Source: Enterococcus thailandicus (GTDB taxonomy: Bacteria > Bacillota > Bacilli > Lactobacillales > Enterococcaceae). Taken from it: a stretch of 64,000 nt of DNA. The DNA lies in assembly GCF_001886265.1 (NCBI RefSeq), contig NZ_JXLE01000003.1:62001-126000 (forward strand). The letters are read 5' to 3'. Positions 41,145 to 50,720 of the stretch are shown piece after piece (position 1 is the stretch's first letter; every line of letters starts with the position of its first letter). The position numbers were made by a program, and so were the translations under genes. A model generated the notes under the pieces. That model worked only from the letters and a program-made list of their open reading frames with translations, was not told where the DNA came from and ran no database searches.

Positions 41145-41258
41145 AGAAATTAAGTAAAGAGATAGACTGTTTATTGACTTTCTTATTTATACTAAAGATG
41201 CAGTCATCAAATCACAGTTTCTCTAAATTTCAAGTATTTTGTTAGGGAGGAAAAATAA

Positions 41259-43283
41259 ATGGTAGAGTTAACAGAAGTTGAAGCATCAATGACCATCAAG
41301 TTAGATGATGTCTTACCAGAAAAAACAGTCTTTCAGGAAGGAATTCGTCGTGCGCCAGATCGTGGTTTTCGCTTAAGTAAAGATCAGACGATTCTTGCTT
41401 TAAAAAATGCATTACGTTATGTTCATCCTAAATATCATGATATTGTGATTCCTGAGTTTCTAGAAGAATTACGAACTCGTGGAAGAATCTATGGTTATCG
41501 GTGGTATCCAAAAGAAAGAATCTATGGAAAACCAATTGAAGAGTACAAAGGAAACTGCATTGCAGCAAAAGCAATGCAAGTAATGATTGATAACAACCTT
41601 GATTTTGAAGTTGCACTCTATCCTTATGAATTAGTTACTTATGGTGAAACAGGCCAAGTATGTTCAAACTGGATGCAGTATCAGCTAATCAAAAAATACT
41701 TAGAAGTTCTGACAGATGAACAAACGCTAGTCTTAGAATCAGGACATCCTCTTGGATTATTCAAATCAAAAAAAGATGCACCTCGTGTAATCATTACCAA
41801 CGGTCTTTTGGTTGGAGAATATGATAACATCGATGATTGGGAAATTGCTGAAGAAATGGGTGTGACAAATTACGGACAAATGACTGCTGGCGGTTGGATG
41901 TACATTGGACCTCAAGGGATTGTTCATGGAACCTTTAATACACTTTTGAATGCTGGTCGATTAAAATTAGGCATTCCAGATAATGGAGATTTAGCTGGAA
42001 AATTATTTATTTCTTCTGGATTGGGTGGCATGAGTGGCGCACAAGGAAAAGCCGGAGAAATTGCCAATGCTGTTGCCATTATTGCTGAAGTAGATCGGTC
42101 TCGAATCGACACACGCTTAGAACAAGGTTGGATCAGTAATTTAGCTGAGACACCAGAACAAGCGATGCGTATTGCAAAAGAATACCTGGACAAAAAAGAG
42201 AAAACCTCTATTGCTTATCATGGAAATATTGTTGATTTACTTGAATACATTGATAAAGAAAATATTACTATCCATTTATTATCAGATCAGACTTCTTGTC
42301 ATAACGTGTATGAAGGTGGCTATTGCCCTGCCGGAATTTCATTTGAAGAACGAACAGAATTATTAGGTTCAGATAAAGCACGATTCCATCAGCTTGTCGA
42401 TGAAACACTTGCCCGTCATTATAATGTAATCAAATCTTTAGTAGCAAAAGGAACCTATTTCTTTGACTATGGAAATTCCTTTATGAAAGCTATTTACGAC
42501 TCTGGCATTAAAGAAATCTCAAAAAATGGAATCGATGATAAAGACGGATTTATTTGGCCGTCTTACGTGGAGGATATCATGGGTCCTATGCTCTTTGACT
42601 ATGGTTATGGTCCTTTCCGTTGGGTATGTTTAAGCGGAAACCATGAAGACTTGGTTGCTACAGATCAGGCAGCAATGGAAGTTATTGACCCAAATCGTCG
42701 CTACCAAGATCGTGATAACTACAACTGGATTCGTGATGCAGAAGAAAATCAATTAGTAGTAGGCACACAAGCGCGAATTCTCTATCAAGATTGTATGGGA
42801 CGAGTAAATATCGCTTTAAAATTTAACGAAATGGTACGAGAGGGAAAAATAGGCCCAGTAATGCTTGGTCGGGACCACCATGATGTGTCGGGAACAGACT
42901 CTCCATTTAGAGAAACTTCAAATATCAAGGACGGCAGTAATGTTTGTGCAGATATGGCAACTCAATGTTTTGCTGGGAATGCAGCACGAGGTATGACGCT
43001 GATTGCTTTGCATAACGGCGGCGGTGTAGGTATTGGAAAATCAATTAATGGCGGATTTGGTTTAGTTTTAGATGGGTCAAAAGAAACAGATGAAATCATC
43101 AAATCTGCGATTTCTTGGGACACAATGGGCGGAGTTGCACGCCGTAGCTGGGCAAGAAACGAGCATGCAATCGAAACCTCCATTGAATACAACAAGATGA
43201 ATGCAGGTCAAGATCATATCACTATTCCTTACCTTTCCGAAGAAACAAAAGTAGCAAATGCAGTAGCCGAACTGTTTCGTTAA
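41259..43283 (+). CDS. hutU: Urocanate hydratase
   Basis: Urocanase hydrates urocanate to 4-imidazolone-5-propionate using tightly bound NAD+. The 674-aa protein is long compared with the roughly 555-aa HutU of Bacillus or Pseudomonas and belongs to the longer Firmicutes type. Family motifs include MTAGGWMYIGPQGIVHGT, FISSGLGGMSGAQ with the NAD-binding glycines, LSDQTSCHN and DHHDVSGTDSPFRET. GGGAGG seven nt upstream supports the start. Confidence 0.95.
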   Translation: MVELTEVEASMTIKLDDVLPEKTVFQEGIRRAPDRGFRLSKDQTILALKNALRYVHPKYHDIVIPEFLEELRTRGRIYGYRWYPKERIYGKPIEEYKGNCIAAKAMQVMIDNNLDFEVALYPYELVTYGETGQVCSNWMQYQLIKKYLEVLTDEQTLVLESGHPLGLFKSKKDAPRVIITNGLLVGEYDNIDDWEIAEEMGVTNYGQMTAGGWMYIGPQGIVHGTFNTLLNAGRLKLGIPDNGDLAGKLFISSGLGGMSGAQGKAGEIANAVAIIAEVDRSRIDTRLEQGWISNLAETPEQAMRIAKEYLDKKEKTSIAYHGNIVDLLEYIDKENITIHLLSDQTSCHNVYEGGYCPAGISFEERTELLGSDKARFHQLVDETLARHYNVIKSLVAKGTYFFDYGNSFMKAIYDSGIKEISKNGIDDKDGFIWPSYVEDIMGPMLFDYGYGPFRWVCLSGNHEDLVATDQAAMEVIDPNRRYQDRDNYNWIRDAEENQLVVGTQARILYQDCMGRVNIALKFNEMVREGKIGPVMLGRDHHDVSGTDSPFRETSNIKDGSNVCADMATQCFAGNAARGMTLIALHNGGGVGIGKSINGGFGLVLDGSKETDEIIKSAISWDTMGGVARRSWARNEHAIETSIEYNKMNAGQDHITIPYLSEETKVANAVAELFR

Positions 43284-43315
43284 GTTCACTCTCTAATACT
43301 AAAAATAAACTCTAT

Positions 43316-43362
43316 CAAAAAGGCATCTGGGAGAAAATTAAATTCCCAAATGCCTTTTTTGC
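43316..43362 (+). terminator. hutU terminator
   Basis: AGGCATCTGGGA pairs with TCCCAAATGCCT (43321-43355) followed by TTTTTT. Confidence 0.85.
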
Positions 43363-43373
43363 TAAATTCAATT

Positions 43374-43408
43374 TAAAAAAAGACGATTGCAGTTGCTTTG
43401 CAATCGTC
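43374..43408 (-). terminator. Terminator of tig-clpX-ysxC side
   Basis: GACGATTGCA pairs with TGCAATCGTC (43382-43408) and is followed by seven T residues on the minus strand, about 90 nt beyond the ysxC stop. Confidence 0.75.
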
Positions 43409-43494
43409 GGCTTATCTTTTTATCAATTATTTTTGGTGCAATTATGACACGAAGTAACCTGACTAATCCACTGATGTCACAGGTTTTTTCTTTT

Positions 43495-44088
43495 TTATGC
43501 TTGATAGTCAATTGCATCTTCAATTGCTTTCCAAGCTTCATCTTTTCCTTTTTTCGTTACGGAAGAGAACAAAATAAATTGATCATTATGATCAAAATCC
43601 AGCGCCTTTTTGATTTCGCTCTCATGCTTGTTCCACTTTCCTCTTGGAATTTTATCGGCTTTAGTTGCCACTACAATTACAGGAATATCATAATACTTTA
43701 GAAATTGATACATTTGAATATCTTCTTGTGATGGTTTATGTCGAACATCGACTAAGGACACAACTGCTCGCAATTGTTCACGTGTCGTTAAATAGGTCTC
43801 AATCATTTTTCCCCATTTCGCACGTTCCGTTTTCGAAACTTTCGCATAACCATATCCAGGTACATCAACAAAGTGTAACGCATTTTCAATCAAATAAAAA
43901 TTTAACGTTTGGGTCTTCCCCGGCTTACCTGAAGTTCTAGCTAAGTTTTTTCGATCAATCAGTGTGTTGATAAATGAAGATTTTCCAACATTTGATCGTC
44001 CTGCTAGCGCAATTTCTGGTAATTGCGTTTCAGGATATTGTTTCGGAGCAACCGCGCTGATTACGATATCAGCTTGATGAACTTTCAT
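43495..44088 (-). CDS. ysxC: Ribosome biogenesis GTPase YsxC/EngB
   Basis: This essential TrmE-Era-EngA-like GTPase helps late assembly of the 50S subunit. The 197-aa protein shows G1 [10 protein letters not shown]3 DVPGYG and G4 TKAD in order. The gene follows clpX but is separated from it by a hairpin of the GGCTGAGAC type, so read-through is probably partial. The order tig-clpX-ysxC is common in Firmicutes. Confidence 0.95.
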   Translation of the reverse strand: MKVHQADIVISAVAPKQYPETQLPEIALAGRSNVGKSSFINTLIDRKNLARTSGKPGKTQTLNFYLIENALHFVDVPGYGYAKVSKTERAKWGKMIETYLTTREQLRAVVSLVDVRHKPSQEDIQMYQFLKYYDIPVIVVATKADKIPRGKWNKHESEIKKALDFDHNDQFILFSSVTKKGKDEAWKAIEDAIDYQA

Positions 44089-44102
44089 AATTTCTCTCCT
44101 TT

Positions 44103-44143
44103 AAAAAAAGGCTGAGACATAGCTTGAAAGTTATGTCCCAACC
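44103..44143 (-). terminator. GGCTGGGAC-type hairpin between clpX and ysxC
   Basis: GGTTGGGACATA pairs with TATGTCTCAGCC (44110-44143), followed by TTTTTTT on the minus strand. It belongs to the same sequence family as the hairpins at 45537 and 48208. Confidence 0.8.
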
Positions 44144-44152
44144 TCTTTCGCA

Positions 44153-45403
44153 TTATCCAGCTTTTTTCTCTGTATCTTTATAAATAATTGTCGGTTTGCC
44201 CGTCAATTCAGCTGCTTCTTTGGTGATAATCACTTTCTCGATGTTTTCGTCTGAAGGAATGTCAAACATTACATCCATCATGATTTCCTCAATGATTGAA
44301 CGCAAGCCACGAGCACCAGTATTACGTTCAATTGCTTTGTTAGCAATTGCTTGTAGTGCTTCTGGTTCGAATTCTAGTTCAGTATCATCTAAAGAAAGAA
44401 GTTTTTGGTATTGTTTAACTAACGCATTCTTAGGTTCTGTCAAAATACGAACTAAATCAGACGTTGTTAATTTTTCTAACGCTGCCATTACAGGTAAACG
44501 GCCAATAAATTCTGGAATCAATCCAAATTTCAATAAATCTTCTGGAATGATGTGTTGCATCACACTTTCTTCATCAGAGATTTTTTGATTATTAGTACCA
44601 AAACCAATTGTTTTTTCGCCCATTCGGTTTTTTACAATCGTTTCGATTCCATCAAACGCACCGCCGACGATAAATAAGACATTCGTCGTGTCGATTTGGA
44701 TAAATTCTTGATGCGGATGTTTACGTCCTCCTTGAGGTGGCACACTCGCAACTGTCCCTTCCAAAATTTTCAACAAGGCTTGTTGTACGCCTTCACCAGA
44801 TACATCACGAGTAATCGAAACATTCTCGCTTTTACGCGCAATTTTATCAATTTCATCGATGTAAATGATTCCCTTTTCAGCACGTTCAACATTGTAATCA
44901 GCCGATTGTAATAGTTTTAATAAAATGTTTTCAACATCTTCTCCAACATAACCAGCTTCTGTTAAACTGGTTGCATCTGCGATAGCAAATGGCACATTCA
45001 ATGTTTTAGCTAATGTTTGTGCAAGGAACGTTTTACCAGAACCCGTCGGACCAATTAAGCAAATATTACTTTTCTGTAGTTCTACATCTTCTGAAGTATC
45101 GCTTGCTTGTTGATTGACACGTTTATAGTGATTATAAACCGCAACTGCTAATGATCGTTTTGCGCGATCTTGCCCAATCACATAATCATTTAAGACATCA
45201 AGAATTTCTTGAGGTTTAGGTACTTCAGTGAATTCACGTACTGCTTCTTCATAAAATTCTTCGTCAATTATTTCTTTACATAGGTCGATACATTCATTAC
45301 AGATGTAGACCCCAGGACCTGCTACGATTTTTTTTACTTCTTCTTGGGTCTTGCCGCAAAAAGAACAACGCACGGTCTCATTACCACTTGGATTATCATA
45401 CAT
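44153..45403 (-). CDS. clpX: ATP-dependent Clp protease ATPase subunit ClpX
   Basis: ClpX is an AAA+ unfoldase that feeds proteins into the ClpP protease. The 416-aa protein has an N-terminal C4 zinc finger (CSFCGKT ... CNEC), Walker A GPTGSGKT, Walker [11 protein letters not shown] and a sensor region near [11 protein letters not shown]. The start is ATG 45403, nine nt after GGGGTG; an upstream in-frame GTG falls on that site. Confidence 0.97.
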   Translation of the reverse strand: MYDNPSGNETVRCSFCGKTQEEVKKIVAGPGVYICNECIDLCKEIIDEEFYEEAVREFTEVPKPQEILDVLNDYVIGQDRAKRSLAVAVYNHYKRVNQQASDTSEDVELQKSNICLIGPTGSGKTFLAQTLAKTLNVPFAIADATSLTEAGYVGEDVENILLKLLQSADYNVERAEKGIIYIDEIDKIARKSENVSITRDVSGEGVQQALLKILEGTVASVPPQGGRKHPHQEFIQIDTTNVLFIVGGAFDGIETIVKNRMGEKTIGFGTNNQKISDEESVMQHIIPEDLLKFGLIPEFIGRLPVMAALEKLTTSDLVRILTEPKNALVKQYQKLLSLDDTELEFEPEALQAIANKAIERNTGARGLRSIIEEIMMDVMFDIPSDENIEKVIITKEAAELTGKPTIIYKDTEKKAG

Positions 45404-45529
45404 GGTCTTCACCCCTTAGCTTGCAAAAAATGCAAGAAACTATCAGCGACTTTGCAGTCTTCAATTATCATAACATAAAACAAAAAAAAGCAAAAGCACT
45501 GAAAATCAGCCTTTTTTGTAGCTTTTATT

Positions 45530-45585
45530 AAAAAAAGGAAAGCTGGGACATAATTTAAAAAACTAAATCAAGTCCCAGCCTTTCC
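45530..45585 (-). terminator. GGCTGGGAC-type hairpin between tig and clpX
   Basis: GGAAAGGCTGGGAC pairs with GTCCCAGCTTTCC (45537-45585) followed by T7 on the minus strand. Confidence 0.85.
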
Positions 45586-45638
45586 AGTAAATTTTCACAT
45601 TTTTGACCGATGGATCAAATCTGTTTCATCTTTAGTTA

Positions 45639-46925
45639 TTACTTAGCTTCTGTTGCAGTTCCAGTAATCAAATCAATTGCTTTTTTCATTGTTACATCAT
45701 GACTTAACATATCTTCAGTCAACACGCGTTTGATTTGTTCGATTGGCATATTGTAAGATTCAGCCAATTCGTTGATTTCTGCAGTGATTTCTTCTTCTGT
45801 TGCATCTAAGTTTTCAGCAGCAGCGATTGCTTCGATCACAAGGTTTGTTCTTGTACGCAAGTCAGCTTCGCCTTCAAATTGTTTATGCAAGTCTTCTTCT
45901 GTAGAACCAGTCAATTGGTAGTACATTTCAGGAGAGATTCCTTGACGTTGCATGTTGTTTAAGAATTCATCCATTGAACGGTGAACTTCGTCGTGAACCA
46001 TTACGTGTGGTAATTCAACGATTTCAGCGTTATCAACAGCTAAACGAATAGCAGCTTCGTCTTTTGCGTCTTCAGCAGCTTTTTCTTTTGCTTCTGTTAA
46101 TTCTTTACGAATTTTTTCTTTTAATTCTGCTAATGTTGACACTTCATCATCAACATCTTTTGCAAATTCATCGTCTAGTTCAGGAACTTCTTTTGATTTT
46201 ACTTCGTGAACAGTTACTTTGAATGTTGCATCTTTACCAGCTAAGTCTTCTGCTTGGTATTCAGCAGGGAAAGTCACGTTTACATCTAAGCTGTCGCCTG
46301 ATTTATGACCTACTAATTGTTCTTCGAATCCTGGGATAAATGAACCAGAACCTAATTCAAGTGAGTAGTTTTCACCTTTTCCACCTTCAAATGCTTCGTC
46401 ACCAACGAATCCTTCGAAATCGATTACGACAGTGTCGCCGTCTTTTGCAGCTTCATCTTCTTGGATAACTAATTCTGCTTGTGCATCTTGTTCTTGTTTA
46501 AGACGTGCATCAACATCAGCATCCGTTACTTCACGGTCTTGTTTTTCAACAACTAAATCTTTGTATTGACCTAATTTAACTTCTGGTTTCACAGTTACTT
46601 CAGCAGTGATTGTCCAGTCTTGGCCTTTTTCCATGCTTTCAACGTCGATTTTTGGTTGAGATACTGGATCAATTCCAGCTTCTTTTACAGCAGCTTCATA
46701 AGCTTCTGGTAATACAGCGTTCAAGGCATCTTCATACAAAGCTTCTTCTCCGTACATACGGTTGAAGACTTGACGAGAAACTTTCCCTTTACGGAAACCA
46801 GGTACGTTTAAGTTTCCTTTAACTTTATTAAACGCAGCTGTTAGTCCTTTTTGGATTTCTGGTTGCGCAATCGTAAATGTTAAAACACCATCATTTGTGC
46901 CTTTTTTTTCAAATGTTGCAGTCAT
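45639..46925 (-). CDS. tig: Trigger factor (ribosome-associated chaperone and prolyl isomerase)
   Basis: Trigger factor binds at the ribosome exit tunnel and helps new chains to fold. The 428-aa protein has the ribosome-docking signature [12 protein letters not shown] (about 41-52), a central FKBP-type isomerase domain (about 150-240) and a long helical C-terminal chaperone arm. CGGAGGG precedes the ATG. Confidence 0.97.
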   Translation of the reverse strand: MTATFEKKGTNDGVLTFTIAQPEIQKGLTAAFNKVKGNLNVPGFRKGKVSRQVFNRMYGEEALYEDALNAVLPEAYEAAVKEAGIDPVSQPKIDVESMEKGQDWTITAEVTVKPEVKLGQYKDLVVEKQDREVTDADVDARLKQEQDAQAELVIQEDEAAKDGDTVVIDFEGFVGDEAFEGGKGENYSLELGSGSFIPGFEEQLVGHKSGDSLDVNVTFPAEYQAEDLAGKDATFKVTVHEVKSKEVPELDDEFAKDVDDEVSTLAELKEKIRKELTEAKEKAAEDAKDEAAIRLAVDNAEIVELPHVMVHDEVHRSMDEFLNNMQRQGISPEMYYQLTGSTEEDLHKQFEGEADLRTRTNLVIEAIAAAENLDATEEEITAEINELAESYNMPIEQIKRVLTEDMLSHDVTMKKAIDLITGTATEAK

Positions 46926-46988
46926 TTATTTCCCTCCGAGTTTTGAAATTCATTTTATACATCAAAAGCGTTTCATGCATACCATTAA

Positions 46989-47017
46989 ATAGTACACTAA
47001 CGCTTTAAAATTGTAAA
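46989..47017 (-). promoter_or_regulatory. tig promoter
   Basis: TTTACA (47012-47017) and TACTAT (46989-46994) are 17 bp apart on the minus strand, about 65 nt before the tig start. Confidence 0.55.
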
Positions 47018-47088
47018 CATATTGAATAGTCTGAATCCCTGATTTTTACTAGTTTTTTTTCTTTTTTTTGACGATTTTTCATTCCTGT

Positions 47089-48024
47089 TCAAAGAAATTG
47101 TTGCATCAAATACAAGATTTTTTCTCGTTTGGCTAAAAACTTTTCTTCTTCCACTTCAGTGAAACCCATTTCTGTCGTTCCTTGATACACTTTAATCGTT
47201 TCCTCAAACCATTGCGTAGCTTCGCCAATATAAGTGTCAAAGATTGGGTACGTGATTGCCGCCTGCATCATGAATTCTTCCTTTAATCCCGCACTCAACA
47301 ATGCGTCTTGATTTTCATAAGCTTGTGCTAACTTACTTAAACAGCGATAACTTTTTTGCTCGGCTGGTTTTGGTAACCCTTGTGGCACGACTTCAATCAG
47401 TTGCTCATCGATTGTTAAAAAAGCTACTGGTTTGCTTTCTCCAACTTGTACGAGAAGCTCTAAAAGTTTTGCACGCACAAATAAATGGATATCTGTACGA
47501 ATCAATATTTTTTTCGTTGCTTGAATAAATTCATGATAGGGTAACTGCTCAAGTTCACTAATCAATGTTAATTGTTGCGTTGGCGACAGTTCAGCGATAT
47601 TGGCTAATTTTTGATGCGTCTGACGTATTTTTTGCCTCGCTAATTGTCCTGAAAAATTTTCTGCTTGCTGGATTTTTTCAATCATTGCATGCTCAAAGTG
47701 CTCTGAAAAGTTAGTCGCTGCAATTAGTTTACGTGCATATAGCCAATCTTTTGCACCAATGAGTAAGTCAAAATAGAAAGTGGCAAATTCTTCTTGTTTC
47801 AGATATTCTGTTTCATGGATCACTGCTTGACTCAAAGCTTCTTGTTTTTCATCAAGCTCATACAAACAATAAACGAGTAAGCTGTTTGCTTCAAACGTTT
47901 GCTTTAATTCATACGCACGGGTAAATAATTCTTTTGCTTTTCCCAAATTCTGTTGCGCAAGCGCTTGTTGAGCGACACGCATTAAATTCTCATATTTTTC
48001 TGGAAAATCAACTGGTCCAACCAT
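47089..48024 (-). CDS. TPR-like helical protein of unknown function
   Basis: The 311-aa cytosolic protein is all-helical. It has a TPR-like pair near the N-terminus (AQQALAQQNLGKAKELFTRA and the next repeat), which suggests protein binding. No catalytic motif is visible. The start is ATG 48024 with AGGAGGAG 5 nt upstream; the frame runs further to 48057 but without a ribosome binding site. It lies between tig and the sppA unit and seems to be transcribed alone. Confidence 0.8.
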   Translation of the reverse strand: MVGPVDFPEKYENLMRVAQQALAQQNLGKAKELFTRAYELKQTFEANSLLVYCLYELDEKQEALSQAVIHETEYLKQEEFATFYFDLLIGAKDWLYARKLIAATNFSEHFEHAMIEKIQQAENFSGQLARQKIRQTHQKLANIAELSPTQQLTLISELEQLPYHEFIQATKKILIRTDIHLFVRAKLLELLVQVGESKPVAFLTIDEQLIEVVPQGLPKPAEQKSYRCLSKLAQAYENQDALLSAGLKEEFMMQAAITYPIFDTYIGEATQWFEETIKVYQGTTEMGFTEVEEEKFLAKREKILYLMQQFL

Positions 48025-48200
48025 GTCACTCCTCCTAACCCTTTTCCATTTTAACAAAACAAAAAAAGCGTGACAATCAAAATCATAATCGTCATGAAAG
48101 AAAGAATTTTTGAAAAAAATTTTTTTGCTTTTTTGACGGCTTTTGCTTAAATTTTCAAAAATATTGCTTTTATCTCACCGTTTAATCATAGCCACTAATC

Positions 48201-48237
48201 AAAAAAAGAGGCTGGAACATCTTGTTGTTCCAGCCTC
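48201..48237 (-). terminator. GGCTGGGAC-type hairpin after the RDD gene
   Basis: GAGGCTGGAACA pairs with TGTTCCAGCCTC (48208-48237), followed by TTTTTTT on the minus strand. It closes the sppA-RDD unit. Confidence 0.85.
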
Positions 48238-48281
48238 GCTTCGTTCGTACGATTTTCAATCAAAATAACAAATTTTAGAAA

Positions 48282-48962
48282 TTAAGCATTTATTTCTTGA
48301 TTAAACGCTTTGATCAAATTAACTGTTACAACACTGGTATTTGAGAAGTAGTCACCCAAATGCTGTTTTTTCTGACTAAATATTGTTGGAATATAGCCAA
48401 TAAACAATAAAGGAAACTTCAAAATAAATCGGCAAGCCGCTTCACGTACGAGAACAGTTGACCAACTCAATTTCCTTTCATCAAAGCTGATGACCCGAAT
48501 GCCGAAAATCATTTTTCCTAAGGTCTGACCATGATTTAATTTTGTCAATAAAACAAAGTAGCTTAAATAAATGACTAATCCTAACAAGCCATACACACTT
48601 AGGTAGGAATCATTGATTGACAACCACCCGAAATTACTTGCCACTCCAAGAGTTAAGCGTGTGATTGCACCAATACAGAGCAAATCAATTAAAAAGGCAA
48701 AGAAACGAATCCAAAATCCAGCGTAAAAATACGTTGGAAAGTCATTCAGTTCTTTCTTCTCTGTAGGAGTCTCTGTATATTGTTGCCATTCAGCTTGTTT
48801 TTCTTTGATTTGTTCTTCTGTCAATTCTTCTTTACGAAAAGAGTTCAGTACCTTTTGAGAAAATCCTTTATCTGGTCCAACAGCTGGTTGTGGATTTATT
48901 TTTGATTCATTTGCTGTAGCTGGTTGTTCATTTGTCGGTTGTTTTTCCGGAGTTTCTGCCAT
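48282..48962 (-). CDS. RDD-family membrane protein
   Basis: The 226-aa protein has a disordered, Pro/Glu-rich N-terminus (about 75 residues) and three membrane helices of the RDD domain (FWIRFFAFLIDLL, then two more) with the conserved Arg and Asp residues. The family function is not settled; some members are tied to ion exchange or to partner secretion proteins. Its ribosome binding site GGAGGTG lies in the last codons of sppA, and its ATG starts one base after the sppA stop, so the two are coupled. Confidence 0.87.
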   Translation of the reverse strand: MAETPEKQPTNEQPATANESKINPQPAVGPDKGFSQKVLNSFRKEELTEEQIKEKQAEWQQYTETPTEKKELNDFPTYFYAGFWIRFFAFLIDLLCIGAITRLTLGVASNFGWLSINDSYLSVYGLLGLVIYLSYFVLLTKLNHGQTLGKMIFGIRVISFDERKLSWSTVLVREAACRFILKFPLLFIGYIPTIFSQKKQHLGDYFSNTSVVTVNLIKAFNQEINA

Positions 48963-48963
48963 C

Positions 48964-49992
48964 TTATTCACCTCCGTAGTAATACATCGCTTTAGGAGAT
49001 TCTGCCGTACCAAGGTTTTCTAAAACGGATAAAATTTGGCTTGTTTCAGAAGCCTTGATTCCTTGGAATTCTGCAAACTTCGAGCCAAACCAAGTATTCG
49101 CAAACCCAGTGCCAGAAGTGCTATATTCGATCAACTGTGCATTTTCTAGTTTCTGGTCTTTTCTCATTGCTGCTAGTGCTTCATCTGGAAATGCTAATTC
49201 GTCAACCAGACCATTTTCCTTCGCTTGCACGCCGTCATAAATTCGACCATCAGCGATTTTTTTCACTTCTGCTTCTGGCATGTCGCGTCCTTCGCTGACT
49301 ACCGAAACAAATCGACCATAAGCACTATCAATGTAAGCTTGTAAGACAGCTTGATCCTCTGCTGTTTCCGGACGAGTGCTTGATCCCATATCTTTTAGCG
49401 CACCACTTTTGACTGTCGTGTCTTCTACACCAAGTTTTTCTAATAAACCTGAATAGTTTAAACCAGACATGATTACACCGATTGATCCAGTAATTGTTTC
49501 TTCTGTCGCATAAATTTTATCTGCATTAGCTGAAATATAGTACCCACCACTTGCGGCCATGCTTGTCATGCTAACATATAAAGGAATTTTGCGTTCGGTT
49601 TGGATTTTCTTTAGTTCTTTCGCAATTTCTGCACTTTCGTAAACGCCTCCTCCTGGAGAATTCACTTCTAAGAAAACGCCTTTAACCGTATCATCTTCTT
49701 CAATTTCTTTTAACTGTTTCATAAAACTGGCATGGTCGTAGCCTTCTGACGCGAAAATACCGGAAGAGCCACCACCTTGAATCGTTCCATCAACAGTTAA
49801 TTTAACGATTTGCTCTGATTCATCACCCGGTTCAAGGACGTTTGCTGACAACTCATCTTCTCCATATAGTAATCGATTAAAACTATCTAACTGGATTTCA
49901 TCACTTACAGGTCGTGTCATACCTGAAGCTACCATTGATACCACTAACAACCCTGTAGCAATTGCCACAGCAATCCATCTTTTTTTATTCAT
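48964..49992 (-). CDS. sppA: Signal peptide peptidase SppA (S49 protease)
   Basis: SppA is a membrane-anchored serine protease that degrades leftover signal peptides. The 342-aa short-form protein has one N-terminal membrane helix (about 5-25). The nucleophilic Ser is in SMAASGGYYISA and the general-base Lys is in TVKSGALKDMG, as in the Bacillus Ser/Lys dyad. The upstream 96-aa gene ends 24 nt before it. Confidence 0.94.
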   Translation of the reverse strand: MNKKRWIAVAIATGLLVVSMVASGMTRPVSDEIQLDSFNRLLYGEDELSANVLEPGDESEQIVKLTVDGTIQGGGSSGIFASEGYDHASFMKQLKEIEEDDTVKGVFLEVNSPGGGVYESAEIAKELKKIQTERKIPLYVSMTSMAASGGYYISANADKIYATEETITGSIGVIMSGLNYSGLLEKLGVEDTTVKSGALKDMGSSTRPETAEDQAVLQAYIDSAYGRFVSVVSEGRDMPEAEVKKIADGRIYDGVQAKENGLVDELAFPDEALAAMRKDQKLENAQLIEYSTSGTGFANTWFGSKFAEFQGIKASETSQILSVLENLGTAESPKAMYYYGGE

Positions 49993-50015
49993 CTTTTTCT
50001 CCTTACTTTACAAGT

Positions 50016-50306
50016 TTAATATAGATTTTTAATTACGATTACTGTTTCTGTTGCTTCTTCTGCATTCATTTTTTCCGCTTTTTCTTCTAATGCGTAACCC
50101 GCAAATGCTTCATTCGTCAACTCATCATGAACAACAAACTTTTGTGCTTTTGCTACAGCTACCGCATCTGGCGCTAGCTCTTGGATACTGTCCCAACCAG
50201 TATCCAAGAAAATTTTTGTTTCATCTGTTACATCCGGCATCTCTTCTAGTGCCATCAGTTGTTTTTTTAACTCACCCAACGTAAGAATTTCTATTTTGGC
50301 TTCCAT
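50016..50306 (-). CDS. Small acidic protein of unknown function
   Basis: The 96-aa protein is acidic, with no membrane helix or signal peptide. AGGAGGAAAAG precedes the ATG. It appears to be the first gene of a unit with sppA and the RDD gene. No family is recognised. Confidence 0.7.
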   Translation of the reverse strand: MEAKIEILTLGELKKQLMALEEMPDVTDETKIFLDTGWDSIQELAPDAVAVAKAQKFVVHDELTNEAFAGYALEEKAEKMNAEEATETVIVIKNLY

Positions 50307-50457
50307 CTTTTCCTCCTACAATTTAGACATTTATGATTGTTTCCATTGTACCGAACTACTGGAAAAGATGATAGTCAATTTTCGATAAAATTCTGGCAGT
50401 TCCTTCTCCAAAAATACATTTTAGATATATACCAATTTAACAAAAAAAGATTTTTAT

Positions 50458-50487
50458 TGACAAATATGCCCAATAAAAGTTATTATT
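50458..50487 (+). promoter_or_regulatory. glmS promoter
   Basis: TTGACA (50458-50463) is a perfect -35, and TATTAT (50482-50487) follows after 18 bp. The transcript would begin about 45 nt before the ribozyme cleavage site. Confidence 0.7.
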
Positions 50488-50534
50488 TTAAATGTTTCCA
50501 AAACTTTTTTGAAAAAGGAGAATAGTAGACCATT

Positions 50535-50695
50535 AAGGATAGCGCCAGATCTGGGTAACCAGATGACGAGGAAAGGGTTTATCGAAAGTTTCGGCGGGTG
50601 ACCCTAGGGAGCTGCACTCTACAGAGTATGAAAAAAACGATTTGTGAGAATCGAACAAAAACATACTCATGCAGTTGGAAACATCAGACAAATTT
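50535..50695 (+). ncRNA. glmS ribozyme (GlcN6P-activated riboswitch)
   Basis: The conserved order AGCGCCAGA, TGACGAGGA, GGGTTTATCGAA, TTTCGGCGGGTGA is present, with an outer helix involving GAGTATG...CATACTC (P4). The expected self-cleavage is after A50541, just before GCGCC. When glucosamine 6-phosphate is abundant the RNA cuts itself and glmS mRNA is degraded. The element ends about 25 nt before the glmS ATG. Confidence 0.93.
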
Positions 50696-50720
50696 ATTGA
50701 AGAAAGTAGGATGTTTTTTT

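Noticed and set aside
27576-43283. A HutG or HutF enzyme for alternative formiminoglutamate breakdown
   Set aside because: No arginase-like or deiminase gene is present; FtcD, FchA and Fhs provide the route.
43441-43494. Imperfect hairpin with T-run beyond the ysxC stop
   Set aside because: The stem is only six good pairs with a large loop; stronger hairpins on both sides explain termination.
50598-50720. N-terminal extension of GlmS
   Set aside because: It would translate the ribozyme and bury the Cys that must be N-terminal after Met removal.
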